Below the pieces are notes generated by a model. The model saw nothing but the letters and a program-made list of their open reading frames with translations, searched no databases and was not told the origin of the DNA. 64,000 nt of DNA from JBQTIY01 sp052387675. GTDB lineage: Bacteria > Planctomycetota > B15-G4. The position numbers were made by a program, and so were the translations under genes. Shown one piece after another: positions 41,493-51,584 of the stretch. Every line of letters begins with the position of its first letter. Position 1 is the first letter of the stretch. The DNA lies in contig JBQTIY010000001.1 in NCBI GenBank assembly GCA_052387675.1, forward strand, positions 124,001-188,000. Direction: 5' to 3'.

Positions 41493-42133
41493 CCCTTATC
41501 GCGTTTCGCGATCGCATCCAACTTCTCCTTGGGGAGTGAACCGTAGATGCTACTGATCTCATTGGGCTCCGTGATCAGCTTCGTTGCGATGAAGTTAACG
41601 AGCTTGAAGAGAGCACCCGCGACCGCGCGATTGTCGCGAAGATCAATCGCTCCCGGGTGAACGGCCTCGTTTCCTATCACGCGCACGCTGTCGAGGGCCT
41701 CCTGAACCCTTGGCGGAAGTCCGGCCGCAACCAGCGCAGCGACATCATCATTGATGTTCTTGCCAGGTTGGCCCAAATGAGAACAAAGCCTCTGAATCGC
41801 TAGTCGAAGAAGCGCAGCCGAGCCACGGGGTGAAGCAGCTAGAATCGCCCGCGCTTCCTCATAATCGTTCTTGATGTCGGCGGGCAGATCCGGGTTCGGT
41901 GGCTCAGCACCCCCAGTGTTTGGAAAGAGCATTCTGTCGCCCAGCCAAATGGTGGGATAGCGGCACCGCTCGCACTGGCTCACGAGGAATCTCGAATCTC
42001 GAAACTCCTCGCCAAAGCCGTTAGCCATCGACGATCCATGCATGTAGAACCAGACCTGGCGGCAGTAGACGTGGCAGTTCACACAGTTGAACGCGTCAAG
42101 TCCATTCGCGGGCAGCACGTACTCAGGCTTCAT
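41489..42133 (-). CDS. DUF4145-domain protein with N-terminal zinc-ribbon-like cysteines (214 aa)
   Basis: The ATG at 42133 (MKPEYVLP) has AAAGGAA 5 nt upstream. Two cysteine pairs, NCVNCHVYC and CERC (about 15-60), suggest a zinc site. The helical half has the DUF4145 pattern (YEEARAILAASPRGSAALLRLAIQRLCSHL, then NDDVAALVAAGLPPRVQEALDSVRVIGNEAVHPG). DUF4145 domains are often found in restriction and abortive-infection proteins. Here it is the first gene of a four-gene operon with the fused ECF engine, the S component and the four-helix protein, all overlapping or abutting. Confidence 0.85.
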   Translation of the reverse strand: MKPEYVLPANGLDAFNCVNCHVYCRQVWFYMHGSSMANGFGEEFRDSRFLVSQCERCRYPTIWLGDRMLFPNTGGAEPPNPDLPADIKNDYEEARAILAASPRGSAALLRLAIQRLCSHLGQPGKNINDDVAALVAAGLPPRVQEALDSVRVIGNEAVHPGAIDLRDNRAVAGALFKLVNFIATKLITEPNEISSIYGSLPKEKLDAIAKRDKG

Positions 42134-42381
42134 ACGTTCCTTTCGGCCGCCCAACCGCAATCAGACCGGTCTGTGTTTTCAGTTTGCCCGCTGCCAAGCA
42201 CGGCGGGCAGGGTCGCATCAAATCGGTTACAGTCGTCCCGGTGGATTCGAGTTGCGGAACTCACGTTGCCGTCATCGCACCACGAAGGAAAGGCCTGCTC
42301 TTGCCTCGCAAACGCAGCGATTGGCTGTCGCGAGAGCCTAGCGATTGCGCTCTCGTCGGCCGAGCAGTTAACCACGCCCAT
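42130..42381 (-). pseudogene. Decayed start of an exported-protein gene
   Basis: The ATG at 42381 codes MGVVNCS, identical to the first seven residues of the 830-aa protein at 12,586, and the leader matches over 247 bp. The frame then runs 76 codons of unrelated sequence with no signal peptide and stops at 42130. The gene body has been lost; the DUF4145 operon now starts where it stood. Confidence 0.6.
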
Positions 42382-42625
42382 TTTGAGCCCCTTTCGCGGA
42401 GAGCAAGAGAGCGTTGTAACCGCCATCGCGCGGGCCGTGAAGGCTTCGGCGGTCAACTGCCTGCGAGCCACATCACCTGCGCGTCGCGCCCGGCACGACA
42501 CCCCTCGCAATCCTGCGCAGAACGGGCGATTCCTGGCGCTCGCCGCGCGGCCGGTCGCGGCGCTCGCGGAGCCTTCCGAGCACCCCGCCCTTGCCCGCCT
42601 CGTTCGCATGGAGGCGATGGTTCCC
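42379..42625 (-). repeat. 247-bp direct repeat, right copy (C)
   Basis: Direct repeat of 12,584-12,830, same length, roughly 85% identical by eye. It spans from the decayed start codon to the 3' end of tRNA-Gln, sharing GATGGTTCCC with it. It is the natural 3' flank of the tRNA, so copy B looks derived from this place or both from a common one. Confidence 0.85.
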
Positions 42626-42691
42626 GAACTAGGATTCGAACCTAGATACCCAGATCCAGAATCTGGTGTCCTGCCGTTGGACGATTCGGGA
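42618..42691 (-). tRNA. tRNA-Gln (anticodon CTG)
   Basis: Cloverleaf folds by eye: acceptor TCCCGAA/TTCGGGA, anticodon stem CCAGA/TCTGG with loop TTCTGGA (CTG reads CAG, Gln), T arm CTAGG-TTCGAAT-CCTAG, discriminator A and encoded CCA at 42,620-42,618. It lies at the right end of the island and its 3' end coincides with the repeat. Confidence 0.93.
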
Positions 42692-42815
42692 AACGATGGA
42701 TCGCGAGGCCGGTCCTCAAGACCGAAGCCGCAAGGGGCCATTGTGGCGAAGGCGCAGCGGAAGCGTCAACGCCGCGCCCTTCTGCCAGCGCGCCCTTTTG
42801 CGAGAATGCGCGGGA

Positions 42816-43733
42816 ATGCCCACCGCTCACACCGTCCCCGCGATGACCCCCACCACCGAACCGCTCAGCTTCCTCGGCCTGCCGGACGCCGGCCCTGCCG
42901 CGCAGGTGGCTGTCGTGCTGGCGCCCTACGACCTCACGAGCACCTACGGCAAGGGCGCCGACCGCGGCCCGGCCGCCCTGCTCGCCGCGAGCGGCGCCGT
43001 GGAAACCTGGGACGACGAGACCGGCCGCGACCTCGAAGAGCTGGGCTACACCACCTGGCGCCCCGCCGACCCGGCCGCCTTCGGCCGCCTGCGCCCCGAA
43101 ATCATGGTGCGCGAACTCGAGCGCGCCCACGCCGCGCACATCGAGGCCGGCCGCTTCACGCTGGGCGTCGGCGGCGAGCACTCCATCAGCTACGGCCAGT
43201 TCGCGGCCTTGCGCGCGCGCTACCCCGACCTCGCCGTGCTGCAAGTGGATGCGCACTGCGACCTGCGCGACACCTACAAGGACAGCCCCCACAGCCACGC
43301 CTGCATCGCGCGCCGCTTCCTGGAGGACGGCGCGCCGCTCGTCCAAGTGGGCATGCGCAGTTGCAGCCGCGAGGAGGCGGCGCTCATCGCCGCGCGCCGC
43401 CTCACCGTGCACTGGGCGCGCGACGTGGCCGGCCGCGTGGCCTATCACCGCGACGTGCTCGCGGTGCTCGCCAACCGCCCCGTCTTCGTCACCGTGGACC
43501 TGGACGGCTTCGATCCTTCGCTTGTGCCCGCCACGGGCACGCCCGAGCCCGGCGGCCTGACCTGGTTCGACGTCACGCGCCTGCTCTTTGCCGTCGCGCG
43601 CCACAACACCGTGGTCGGCGCCGACATCACCGAGCTGGCGCCCACGCCCGACGGCGTCTTCTCGCGGCCCAGTGAGTTCCTCGCCGCGCGCCTGGCCGCC
43701 AAGATGGTGGCCTACTTCGTCAAGGCGCCTTAA
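42816..43733 (+). CDS. Arginase/agmatinase-family hydrolase (305 aa)
   Basis: Ureohydrolase fold with two manganese ions. Metal motifs in order: GGEHS (canonical GGDHS), DAHCDLRD (DAHxD) and VDLDGFDPSLVPATGTPEPGG (SxDxDxxDPxxxPGTGTPExGG). This fits agmatinase or a related guanidino hydrolase feeding polyamine or arginine breakdown. The GGDHS aspartate is replaced by Glu, as in some family members. ATG at 42816 is used; ATG at 42843 is possible and neither has a strong ribosome site. Convergent with the ABC operon, overlapping it by 4 bp. Confidence 0.9.
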   Translation: MPTAHTVPAMTPTTEPLSFLGLPDAGPAAQVAVVLAPYDLTSTYGKGADRGPAALLAASGAVETWDDETGRDLEELGYTTWRPADPAAFGRLRPEIMVRELERAHAAHIEAGRFTLGVGGEHSISYGQFAALRARYPDLAVLQVDAHCDLRDTYKDSPHSHACIARRFLEDGAPLVQVGMRSCSREEAALIAARRLTVHWARDVAGRVAYHRDVLAVLANRPVFVTVDLDGFDPSLVPATGTPEPGGLTWFDVTRLLFAVARHNTVVGADITELAPTPDGVFSRPSEFLAARLAAKMVAYFVKAP

Positions 43734-44587
43734 CCCGGCGCGGATTCCCCGGCCGTTGCGCTGCCGGCGAACTCCTTGCGCCGCAGCACGAAGGTCGTGA
43801 GCGCGAGCGTGGCCACGATGACGGCGCCTAGCATGAGCAGCGACTCAGTGGCCGTCGTGGGATCGACGAGCTGCTCCTGATTGCGTTCGAGCGTCAGCGG
43901 CTCAAAGGCATCGTGCCCGGTGCCGAGCCAGAGCAGATTGCGGGCGTGGTAGGAAAGCGAGGCGAAGGCGAAGCCCTGCGGCAGCCGCGAAATGAAGCCC
44001 TCGAAGACGAGCACATAGCCCAGTGCCGTCACGACCGAGCGCCGCAGCAGGATGCCGAAGCAGACGAAGACGGCGATGTAGGCCGCGATGGCGAGCGCCG
44101 CCACACCGAGAATGAGCAGGACGTCGGGCAGGTAGTGCTCGAGCGCGCCTTCGAAGCTCAGCACACAGAGTACGAAGAGCAGCGCGATGGCCGGCAGCAG
44201 CAGCACGAGCGCGCGCCGCACCGCGGCAAACCAGCGGCCGACGACCAGCGCCCCGCGCGACAAGGGCGCGCCGATCACATAGCCCGCCGTGCCGCCCTCC
44301 CACTCGTCGCCGAAGGCCGCCGTGCCGAGAAAGATCGTGGTGAGCGGAACGATGACGCCCAAGATCGCCGAGTTGACCCACTTGGCAAAGTGATTGAAGG
44401 CCTGGCCGCGGCCCTCGCCCCAGAGCAGGAAGGCGATCTGAATGACGAGCGGCAGGGCGACGAGCGCCGCCACACCCCACAGGCGACGCCCGCGCAGCGC
44501 GCCGGCGCTGCTCGTGGCCGCCGCCACCCACACGGCGCGCAGGCCCGTGGGCGGTGCCGGCCGGCGCGTGGCTCCGTCGCCGCTCAT
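43730..44587 (-). CDS. ABC-2-type permease, last gene of exporter operon (285 aa)
   Basis: Six predicted membrane helices between about 38 and 275, an N-terminal cytoplasmic tail of about 35 residues, and the early loop GDEWEGGTAGYVIGAPLSRGALVVGR typical of ABC-2 permeases (the PLSR stretch faces the ATPase). Starts within the stop of the ATPase gene (ATGA). Substrate unknown. Confidence 0.85.
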   Translation of the reverse strand: MSGDGATRRPAPPTGLRAVWVAAATSSAGALRGRRLWGVAALVALPLVIQIAFLLWGEGRGQAFNHFAKWVNSAILGVIVPLTTIFLGTAAFGDEWEGGTAGYVIGAPLSRGALVVGRWFAAVRRALVLLLPAIALLFVLCVLSFEGALEHYLPDVLLILGVAALAIAAYIAVFVCFGILLRRSVVTALGYVLVFEGFISRLPQGFAFASLSYHARNLLWLGTGHDAFEPLTLERNQEQLVDPTTATESLLMLGAVIVATLALTTFVLRRKEFAGSATAGESAPG

Positions 44588-45591
44588 CGATTCACCAGGT
44601 AGGCGAAGACCGAGCCGAGGTCGTCGTCGAGCGGTTCGATGGAGTGCAGCTCGAGGCGCTCACCAGCCCCCGGACTCGTCGCCGCTGCGCCCGCGGCGGC
44701 GGTCGTGACGAAGCGCTGGAGCACGCGGCAGAGTGTGTCGGGCTGCATAGTCTCGACAATGAGCGCCTGCGGCTGCAGCGTGAGCGCGGTGAGCAGGTTC
44801 TCTTGCTCGAGCAGCCGGCGCGCCAGGCCGCGCGGGTCGGGCGTGCCGAGTCGGATGCGGCGCGCATGCTTCTCAAGCAGGTCGCGGATGTCGGGCACGG
44901 TGCCCTCGGCCAGCACCTGGCCGTGGTGCAAGAGCACGATCGAGTCGGTCATGGCCTCGACTTCGTGCAGCACGTGGCTGCTCACCAGCACGGTGACGCC
45001 CTCATCGCCGAGCTCGCGCACGATGCGGATGAAGTCGCGCCGCATGACCGGATCAAGGCCGGTGAGCGGCTCGTCCAGCACGAGCACGTCGGGGTCGTGC
45101 AGCAGCGCCTGGGCCAGTTTCAGCCGCTGACGCATGCCCTTGCTGAAGCCGCCCGTGCGCCGATCGGCGGCGTCGGCGAGCCCGACGTGCTGCAGGCACT
45201 CGGCGGCCCGTCGCCCGGCCTCGGCGCCGACAAAGCCGCGCAGTTGCGCCTGGTCCACGAGAAAGCGCCGCGCGGGAAGGTCTTCGTAGAGGCCGTCGCC
45301 GTCGGGCACAAAACCGATGCGCGCCAGCGAAGGCAGATGGTTGCGCACCGGCACGCCGTCGAGCAGCACGCGGCCGGCGTCGTCGCGGCCGCGGCTCACG
45401 CCACTGCCCGCTGACGCCATGCCGGTGATGAGCCGGATGAGTGTGGACTTGCCCGCTCCGTTGGGGCCGAGCAGGCCGGTGACACCCGGGCCGATCGTGA
45501 GCTGCACGGCGTCGAGGGCCAGCACGTCGCCATACCAGCGCGAGGCCTTCTCCACCGTGATCGTGGCGGGTGCGCGGCGCGCGGCGCTCAT
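44584..45591 (-). CDS. ABC transporter ATP-binding protein (335 aa)
   Basis: Walker A GPNGAGKS near 42-49, signature as FSKGMRQR (canonical LSGGQ diverged), Walker B VLVLDEPLTGLD, switch His in SSHVLHE. A C-terminal stretch of about 100 residues follows the core. The ATG at 45591 overlaps the upstream permease stop by 4 nt. Third gene of four. It contains an extra insert SAGSGVSRGRDDAGRVLLDG near the P-loop end, somewhat longer than usual. Confidence 0.9.
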   Translation of the reverse strand: MSAARRAPATITVEKASRWYGDVLALDAVQLTIGPGVTGLLGPNGAGKSTLIRLITGMASAGSGVSRGRDDAGRVLLDGVPVRNHLPSLARIGFVPDGDGLYEDLPARRFLVDQAQLRGFVGAEAGRRAAECLQHVGLADAADRRTGGFSKGMRQRLKLAQALLHDPDVLVLDEPLTGLDPVMRRDFIRIVRELGDEGVTVLVSSHVLHEVEAMTDSIVLLHHGQVLAEGTVPDIRDLLEKHARRIRLGTPDPRGLARRLLEQENLLTALTLQPQALIVETMQPDTLCRVLQRFVTTAAAGAAATSPGAGERLELHSIEPLDDDLGSVFAYLVNR

Positions 45592-46510
45592 GCCACCACC
45601 TCCACCGGGCGCACGCGGCGCAGCATGACCGGCACGCAGAGCGCGACCCAGCCCAGGAGCACCAGCGCGCTCTGCCAGACGGGCACGTGCTTGCTGATGT
45701 TCGAGGCGCTGCCCATGATCCACGCGCCGACCTGCTGCACGTTGAAGCCGATCTTGAGTAGCGAGAAGCGTTCGTTGCCGAAGACCTCGATGAGAATGTT
45801 GGAGGCCACGAACTCCAGCATCACGACGACCGCGATCCAGAGGATGGCGGCGTTGCGCGCGCGCGAAGCCAGCGCCGAGGCCGTGACGATGAGCAGCGAG
45901 GGCACCGCGACCCAGATGGCGCCGGCCAGAATCGTGCGCCCGAGCAATTCGATGAGTGCCAGCGCCTCGCCGGGCTGGCCCCACGACAAGCTCAGCCCAA
46001 TGAGAATGAGCACGGCGGCCGGGATGACCGTGACCGCCGCGAGGAAGGTGCCGATGATGGCCAGCTTGCCGAGCAGGTACTGGCGCACCGTGACCGGCCG
46101 GCTGAGGTAGAGCTCGAGCGCGTTGGCGCGGCGGTCTTCGGCGATGAGGCCCGAGCCGAGCAGCACGCAGCCCAGCAGCACGAAGGGCCACTGGAAAAGG
46201 AACATGTAGCTGAAGGCATTGTCGGGACTCGCCGCCAGCATCTCGGCGAACTCCGGCTCTTGCAGCGCGCTGGCCAGCCCTACCGGAAACTTGTCCGCGT
46301 TGGCGAGCACGTAGGCGCGCACGTAGAGCGCGCCGGCCATGAAAATGAAGGGCCCGTAGGCAGCGAGCAGCAAGAGCAGGGCGGGGAGCTTCTTGCGAAA
46401 CAGGATGGTGATGCCGCGACGCAGGCCGGCGCTCCACAGCACGGACACAGCCGGCACGGTGCCGTCGCGACTGCCGGTCCAGCGCGAGTAGCTGCGATCG
46501 TGAATGACCA

Positions 46511-46511
<1 letters not shown>
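45588..46511 (-). CDS. ABC-2-type permease (307 aa)
   Basis: Hydrophobic protein with six main helices; the loop GLIAEDRRANALELYLSRPVTVRQYLLGK is the permease/ATPase contact pattern (E...A..LY.SRP..R..YLLGK) of the ABC-2 family. Its ATG shares one base with the upstream ATPase stop (TAATG). Confidence 0.88.
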
Positions 46512-47434
<923 letters not shown>

Positions 47435-47468
47435 GCGGCGCGTCTCAGGCGACGACTCACGCGGTGAC

Positions 47469-47732
47469 TCATGCCGCGGCCCGGCGGCGTGCGCCGAACA
47501 GGGCCCAGAGGCTGGCGATGCACCAGAAGCCCTCGAGCGCGACGAAGACCCATTCGTCGATCACCGCGGAGTAGGCCGCGAGCAGCCCGCTGCCCAGCAC
47601 GTTGGCGAGCAGGTAGCGCTGCGAGTCGGGACGGCAGCGGCCGCGCTGATTCACGAGGTAGGCGCCGACGAGCAGCAGGAAGCCCGCGATGGAGAGGACT
47701 CGCCAGGCGGAGTCAGAAATCATCGGCGGCAT
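47469..47732 (-). CDS. CBU_0592-like small membrane protein (87 aa)
   Basis: Three hydrophobic helices (VLSIAGFLLLVGAYLVNQ, YLLANVLGSGLLAAYSAV, WVFVALEGFWCIASLWALF) with the pattern of the CBU_0592 family, small membrane proteins of unknown role. ATG at 47732 (MPPMISDS) or 47723 (MISDS). Confidence 0.75.
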   Translation of the reverse strand: MPPMISDSAWRVLSIAGFLLLVGAYLVNQRGRCRPDSQRYLLANVLGSGLLAAYSAVIDEWVFVALEGFWCIASLWALFGARRRAAA

Positions 47733-47824
47733 CGTAGCGGTGCCAGAGGGCCCGGTACACAGTTGCGCCCCCGCTGAAGGCCGCGCCACAGGGCCGGCTC
47801 AGATCGCGGTACAGTCTCCCGGGC

Positions 47825-49189
47825 ATGGCCGACCCCCTGCGTATCGGCGTCATCGGCTGCGGCGAGATCCTGCGCACGCATCTGTGGGGCTATTGGTCGA
47901 TCGGGCGCGCCGAGCAGGAGTCGCTGCGAGTCGTGGCGCTGTGCGACCGCAGCCGCAGCCAGGCCGAGCGCTACGTGGGCCGCTTCCTGCGCGGCTCGCC
48001 GCCGGAGGAGGGCGCCTTCAACGTCGCGCCGCGACGGCGCCGCTACAAGGCCGGGCTCATCGGACTGGCCGACTTGCCGCAGGGCAATGCGCCGGTGGCG
48101 GTTCACGAAGTGTGGCAAGAACTTGTCGCTCGCGACGACCTGGATCTCGTGGTCATCTTGCTGCCGCCGGCCTTGCACGCCGACGTGGCCGAGGCGGCGC
48201 TGCGTGCCGGCAAGCATGTCTTCGTGGAAAAGCCGCTGGCGCTCAGCGTGAGCGAGGCGCGGCGCGTCTGTGCGGCGGCCGGCGAGGGTCGACGCCATTG
48301 CGCGGTGGGCCTCAACTATCGCTTCGACGGCGCCGTGCGCGCGGCGCAGTGGCTGCTGAGTTCGGGGCGGCTCGGTGCGCCGCGCCTCTTTCACTCGCTC
48401 ACGCTGCGCGCGCCCGGACACCGCCGCGAGGCGGCCACGCGCAGCCAGGCTCTCGTGCAGAAAGTGCGCGACTGGGCCGCCTTCCATCGGGGCAAGCCCG
48501 CGGGCCACGCGCCCGGCGCCGAGTGGCGCTACGTCGCCGAGGAAATCGGCTCGGGCGAACTCGTTGAGAACGGCATCCACCTGCTCGACCTGGGCCGCGC
48601 CCTGCTCGGCGAGATCGATCGCGTGAGCGGCCAGCTTGGGCGCCTGCAGCCGCTTCAGTTGCGCGGCCCCGACGGCAGCGAGCAATCCTGCGCCGTGCCA
48701 GACACCTTTCAGACGCTGCTGCGCTTTCGGAGCGGGGTGCGCGGAATGGTGGCCGTCTCCTCCGGAGTTTGGGGCGAGGCCAGCAGTGCGCGCGAGAACT
48801 TCCGGCTCTACGGCGATGAGGGCTGCGTGACACAGGAGAGCTTCACCGGGCGGGATGGCCGGCCGGAGGATCCCTGGACGCTGCTGCACGCCGGCGCGCC
48901 GGCCGAGCTGCTCGAGCGCTGGTTTCCGGGCGGGCTGAGCCATCGCTTCGGGCTGCAGACGCTCGACTTGCTGCGCGCGATCCGCGGCTCAGGGCGCGCG
49001 CCGGAAGTCGATGCGCGCGAGGGGCTGCACTCTCTGGCGGCCTGCGACGCCGTCGCCAAGTCCGACCTCCTCGGCCGCGAAGTCGCGCTTTCGGAAGTGC
49101 TGAATGAACGCCCGGCGGTCGCTTCGGCGGCGGCTTCGACCGTGGCTTCGACGGCGAAGCGGGCTGCGGCTCAGGGCGCGGGCGACTAG
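47825..49189 (+). CDS. Gfo/Idh/MocA-family oxidoreductase (454 aa)
   Basis: NAD(P)-dependent oxidoreductase of sugar or related metabolism. N-terminal Rossmann fold starts RIGVIGCGEI (about 6-15), and the EKP motif (HVFVEKPLAL) marks the catalytic lysine. The C-terminal domain (from about 170) supplies the substrate site; LVENGIHLLDLGR is its typical metal/substrate region. Two inserts make it longer than average (usually about 350), one of them (FLRGSPPEEGAF...RRYKAGLIG) between the first two strands. Substrate unknown. Upstream of cysS on the same strand. Confidence 0.88.
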   Translation: MADPLRIGVIGCGEILRTHLWGYWSIGRAEQESLRVVALCDRSRSQAERYVGRFLRGSPPEEGAFNVAPRRRRYKAGLIGLADLPQGNAPVAVHEVWQELVARDDLDLVVILLPPALHADVAEAALRAGKHVFVEKPLALSVSEARRVCAAAGEGRRHCAVGLNYRFDGAVRAAQWLLSSGRLGAPRLFHSLTLRAPGHRREAATRSQALVQKVRDWAAFHRGKPAGHAPGAEWRYVAEEIGSGELVENGIHLLDLGRALLGEIDRVSGQLGRLQPLQLRGPDGSEQSCAVPDTFQTLLRFRSGVRGMVAVSSGVWGEASSARENFRLYGDEGCVTQESFTGRDGRPEDPWTLLHAGAPAELLERWFPGGLSHRFGLQTLDLLRAIRGSGRAPEVDAREGLHSLAACDAVAKSDLLGREVALSEVLNERPAVASAAASTVASTAKRAAAQGAGD

Positions 49190-49274
49190 AGACGCGCTTG
49201 CCGTGCCGCGCGACGCGCGCGCAGCCTCCCGTCGGCACTGGCAGCGCGGGGCCGCCGACGCCATCATGGGCGGC

Positions 49275-50737
<1,463 letters not shown>

Positions 50738-50741
<4 letters not shown>

Positions 50742-50968
50742 CGGACGCTTCGCCCAGCCCCGCCGCGCCCGACGACAGCGCGCCCGACGACGGCTACCGC
50801 ACGCAATCGCCCGACACCAGCCGCGAGATCGAGCAGTTGCAGATCCTGCGCTGGCGCGCCATGTCGCCCAGCGAGAAGCTGGCCGAGTTCGAAGACATGT
50901 GCCGCGCTGCCGAGGTCCTCAGCGCCATGGGAAAGCAGCTCCGACGCACGACTCGGCATGAGCACTGA
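50738..50968 (+). CDS. Small protein paired with nucleotidyltransferase (76 aa)
   Basis: Helical protein (SREIEQLQILRWRAMSPSEKL, FEDMCRAAEVLSAMG). A motif I...(L)RWRAMSPxEKL in a small protein just upstream of a nucleotidyltransferase is a recurrent pair in planctomycetes and some other soil bacteria, as far as I know without a published function. Its ATG lies in the cysS stop and its end overlaps the nucleotidyltransferase by 11 nt. Confidence 0.7.
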
Positions 50969-51584
50969 GCCCTCAAGCGCCGAGTCCGCGAGCGCAGAGC
51001 ATTCACCCAATGTCATTGCGGCAATGCAGGCCGTGGCTGCCGTGCTCGACTCCGCGCAAGTCCGCTACGCCTTTACCGGATCACTCTCCAGCAGCCTGCA
51101 CGGCGAAGTCCGCACGACCCGCGACGTCGATGTCCTCATCGAGCTTCCCCCGGCCGCAGTCGAGCGGCTCCTGAAGGCTCTCCGGCAGGACTTCTACGTG
51201 CCCGAGACGACCGCCCGGCAGGCGATTGCTGCAGGCTCATCCTTCAACGTGATTCACCTTGGCAGCCAAGTGAAGGTGGACATCTATCCGCTGCAGCGGC
51301 GTTCGCCCGAACACGATCAGCTCTCTCGGCGCGTCGCGGTCAGTTCGCCGGGCGACCCGCAGCGACAATTGTGGTTCACCTCCGCTGAGACGTCGATCCT
51401 CAGCAAGCTGACTTGGTACCAGAAGGGTGGACTCGTCTCGGGCCAGCAGTGGCGCGATGTGCTCGGCGTGCTCAAAGTGCAGGCCGAGCGCCTTGATCGC
51501 GACTATCTGGAGCGCACCGCTGCGGCGCTGGGGCTCACCGAACTGCTGCACCGCGCGCTCATCGAGTCGGGCCTCAGACCCTGA
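50958..51584 (+). CDS. Nucleotidyltransferase-fold protein (208 aa)
   Basis: MNT-like fold: FTGSLSSSLHGEVRTTRDVDVLIEL has the GS motif and the DxD-type acidic pair that bind NTP and metal; a third acidic residue (VDIYPL) follows. The helical end (SILSKLTWYQKGG...DVLGVLKVQ) is as in DUF6036/AbiEii-like proteins. With the small gene before it this may be a toxin-antitoxin-like or RNA-modifying pair. Ends within the end of the convergent GMC gene (11 bp shared). Confidence 0.82.
   Translation: MSTEPSSAESASAEHSPNVIAAMQAVAAVLDSAQVRYAFTGSLSSSLHGEVRTTRDVDVLIELPPAAVERLLKALRQDFYVPETTARQAIAAGSSFNVIHLGSQVKVDIYPLQRRSPEHDQLSRRVAVSSPGDPQRQLWFTSAETSILSKLTWYQKGGLVSGQQWRDVLGVLKVQAERLDRDYLERTAAALGLTELLHRALIESGLRP

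Noticed and set aside
38341..42133. Classical vitamin importer explanation for the ECF operon
   Set aside because: Not rejected fully, but no riboswitch, biosynthetic gene or typical substrate motif is seen, so no vitamin is assigned.
42038..43675. Plus-strand frame of 545 codons through the tRNA and arginase region
   Set aside because: It runs across the tRNA-Gln gene and then in the wrong frame through the arginase gene; the arginase motifs are in another frame.
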